Assembly: GCA_030045215.1 (NCBI GenBank) | Contig: JASIBJ010000433.1 | Span: 1 to 5,214, forward strand | Length of the DNA stretch: 5,214 nt | Reading direction: 5' to 3' | From: Streptosporangiaceae bacterium | GTDB lineage: Bacteria > Actinomycetota > Actinomycetes > Streptosporangiales > Streptosporangiaceae | Notes under the pieces: generated by a model | The model's input: the letters and a program-made list of their open reading frames with translations, nothing else | Told to the model about the DNA's origin: nothing | The model's database searches: none | Position numbers and translations under genes: made by a program | Part shown: positions 4,854 through 5,214 of the stretch, in pieces | How the letters are laid out: each line of letters starts with the position of its first letter | How positions within the stretch are numbered: position 1 is the first letter of the stretch

Positions 4854-5214
4854 ATGTTCGAGACAGGCGTACGGCAGTTCCGGCTGGCGCTGGGCATGGC
4901 CCAGGGGCGGCGGCTTGACCCGCGCAACGTCGAGCGGCTTGTCGACGACGTGCTCGCGACCGTGGCCGAGTTCGGCGAGGCGGGTGCGGACGCGGCCGAG
5001 CTGGTCGAAGGGCCGTCGACCAATCCTCAGGACCGGCTCGAGTTCACCAACAACAACGTGCGCCGGACAGCGCAGAGGCTCGCCGCGCAGTCACCGTTTT
5101 ACGCGCGCCACTTCAGCTCCGCACAGATCGACCCGGCCAAGCTCGACGTCGCGGGGCTGCGGGCGATCCCGGTTACGGTCAAGGCGGACCTGATCGAACG
5201 GCCTGCGGATTTCC
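4854..5214 (+). CDS. Phenylacetate-CoA ligase (PaaK)-like adenylating enzyme, N-terminal part
   Basis: The frame stays open from the ATG at 4854 to the right edge, giving 120 residues. After a leading helical stretch (about 5-50) comes a block typical of the N-terminus of PaaK/coenzyme-F390-synthetase-like AMP-forming enzymes. In it, an Arg/Ala-rich helix is followed by SPFYARHF at 80-87, then DPAKL at 93-97 and GLRAIPVTVKADL at 101-113. Family members usually exceed 400 aa, so roughly the first quarter to third is visible. The ATP-binding and AMP-binding motifs lie outside the window. Such enzymes adenylate a carboxylic acid and usually pass it to CoA or a carrier; the substrate cannot be told. 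The ATG is the first start in a frame that is open upstream, and AAGGA at 4837-4841 and GGA at 4843-4845 give a moderate ribosome site. No accompanying paa catabolic gene is visible. Confidence 0.75.
   Translation, partial: MFETGVRQFRLALGMAQGRRLDPRNVERLVDDVLATVAEFGEAGADAAELVEGPSTNPQDRLEFTNNNVRRTAQRLAAQSPFYARHFSSAQIDPAKLDVAGLRAIPVTVKADLIERPADF

Noticed and set aside
4738..5193. Plus frame of 151 codons over the hairpin and ligase start
   Set aside because: It is a shadow of the PaaK-like frame. Its translation is Ser/Arg/Thr-rich and lacks motifs, while the 4854 frame gives the recognisable ligase sequence.

Overview
The window is GC-rich, with strongly G/C-biased third codon positions, GTG starts and compact same-strand gene pairs. 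This points to a high-GC actinomycete. The DprE2-like reductase and the AIM24/zinc-ribbon genes fit that, but the genus cannot be read from the sequence.

Left block (1-2021, + strand): the 3' end of a gene ending in a double zinc ribbon is followed by two tandem paralogues. Each paralogue has an N-terminal four-cysteine zinc ribbon fused to an AIM24-family (former DUF124) beta-rich domain. The paralogues are 10 bp apart and look co-translated. They are clearly related but have diverged. The second carries an aromatic-rich segment, about seven residues longer, that the first lacks.

Middle block (2085-3052, - strand, convergent with the left block): a two-gene operon. It starts with a 65-aa protein that is mostly a Tat-like twin-arginine signal region. 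A GTGA overlap then couples it to a full-length short-chain dehydrogenase closely resembling mycobacterial DprE2. A weak inverted repeat lies between the convergent gene ends.

Region 3053-4112 is about 1 kb in which I find no convincing gene. It mixes less GC-rich stretches (about 3090-3350 and 3965-4030) with a very GC-rich core (about 3560-3960), where open frames occur on both strands.

Right block (4113-5214, + strand): a membrane-anchored or exported cupredoxin with a complete type-1 copper ligand set, possibly preceded by an overlapping 19-codon leader ORF. Next come a 12-bp palindrome abutting a consensus Shine-Dalgarno, a 28-aa hydrophobic microprotein, a perfect 15-bp-stem hairpin, and the N-terminal third or so of a phenylacetate-CoA-ligase (PaaK)-like adenylating enzyme that runs off the edge. 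The small peptides and regulatory-looking structures here and at 2855-3052 are the least ordinary part of the window. Any joint function for them is inference.
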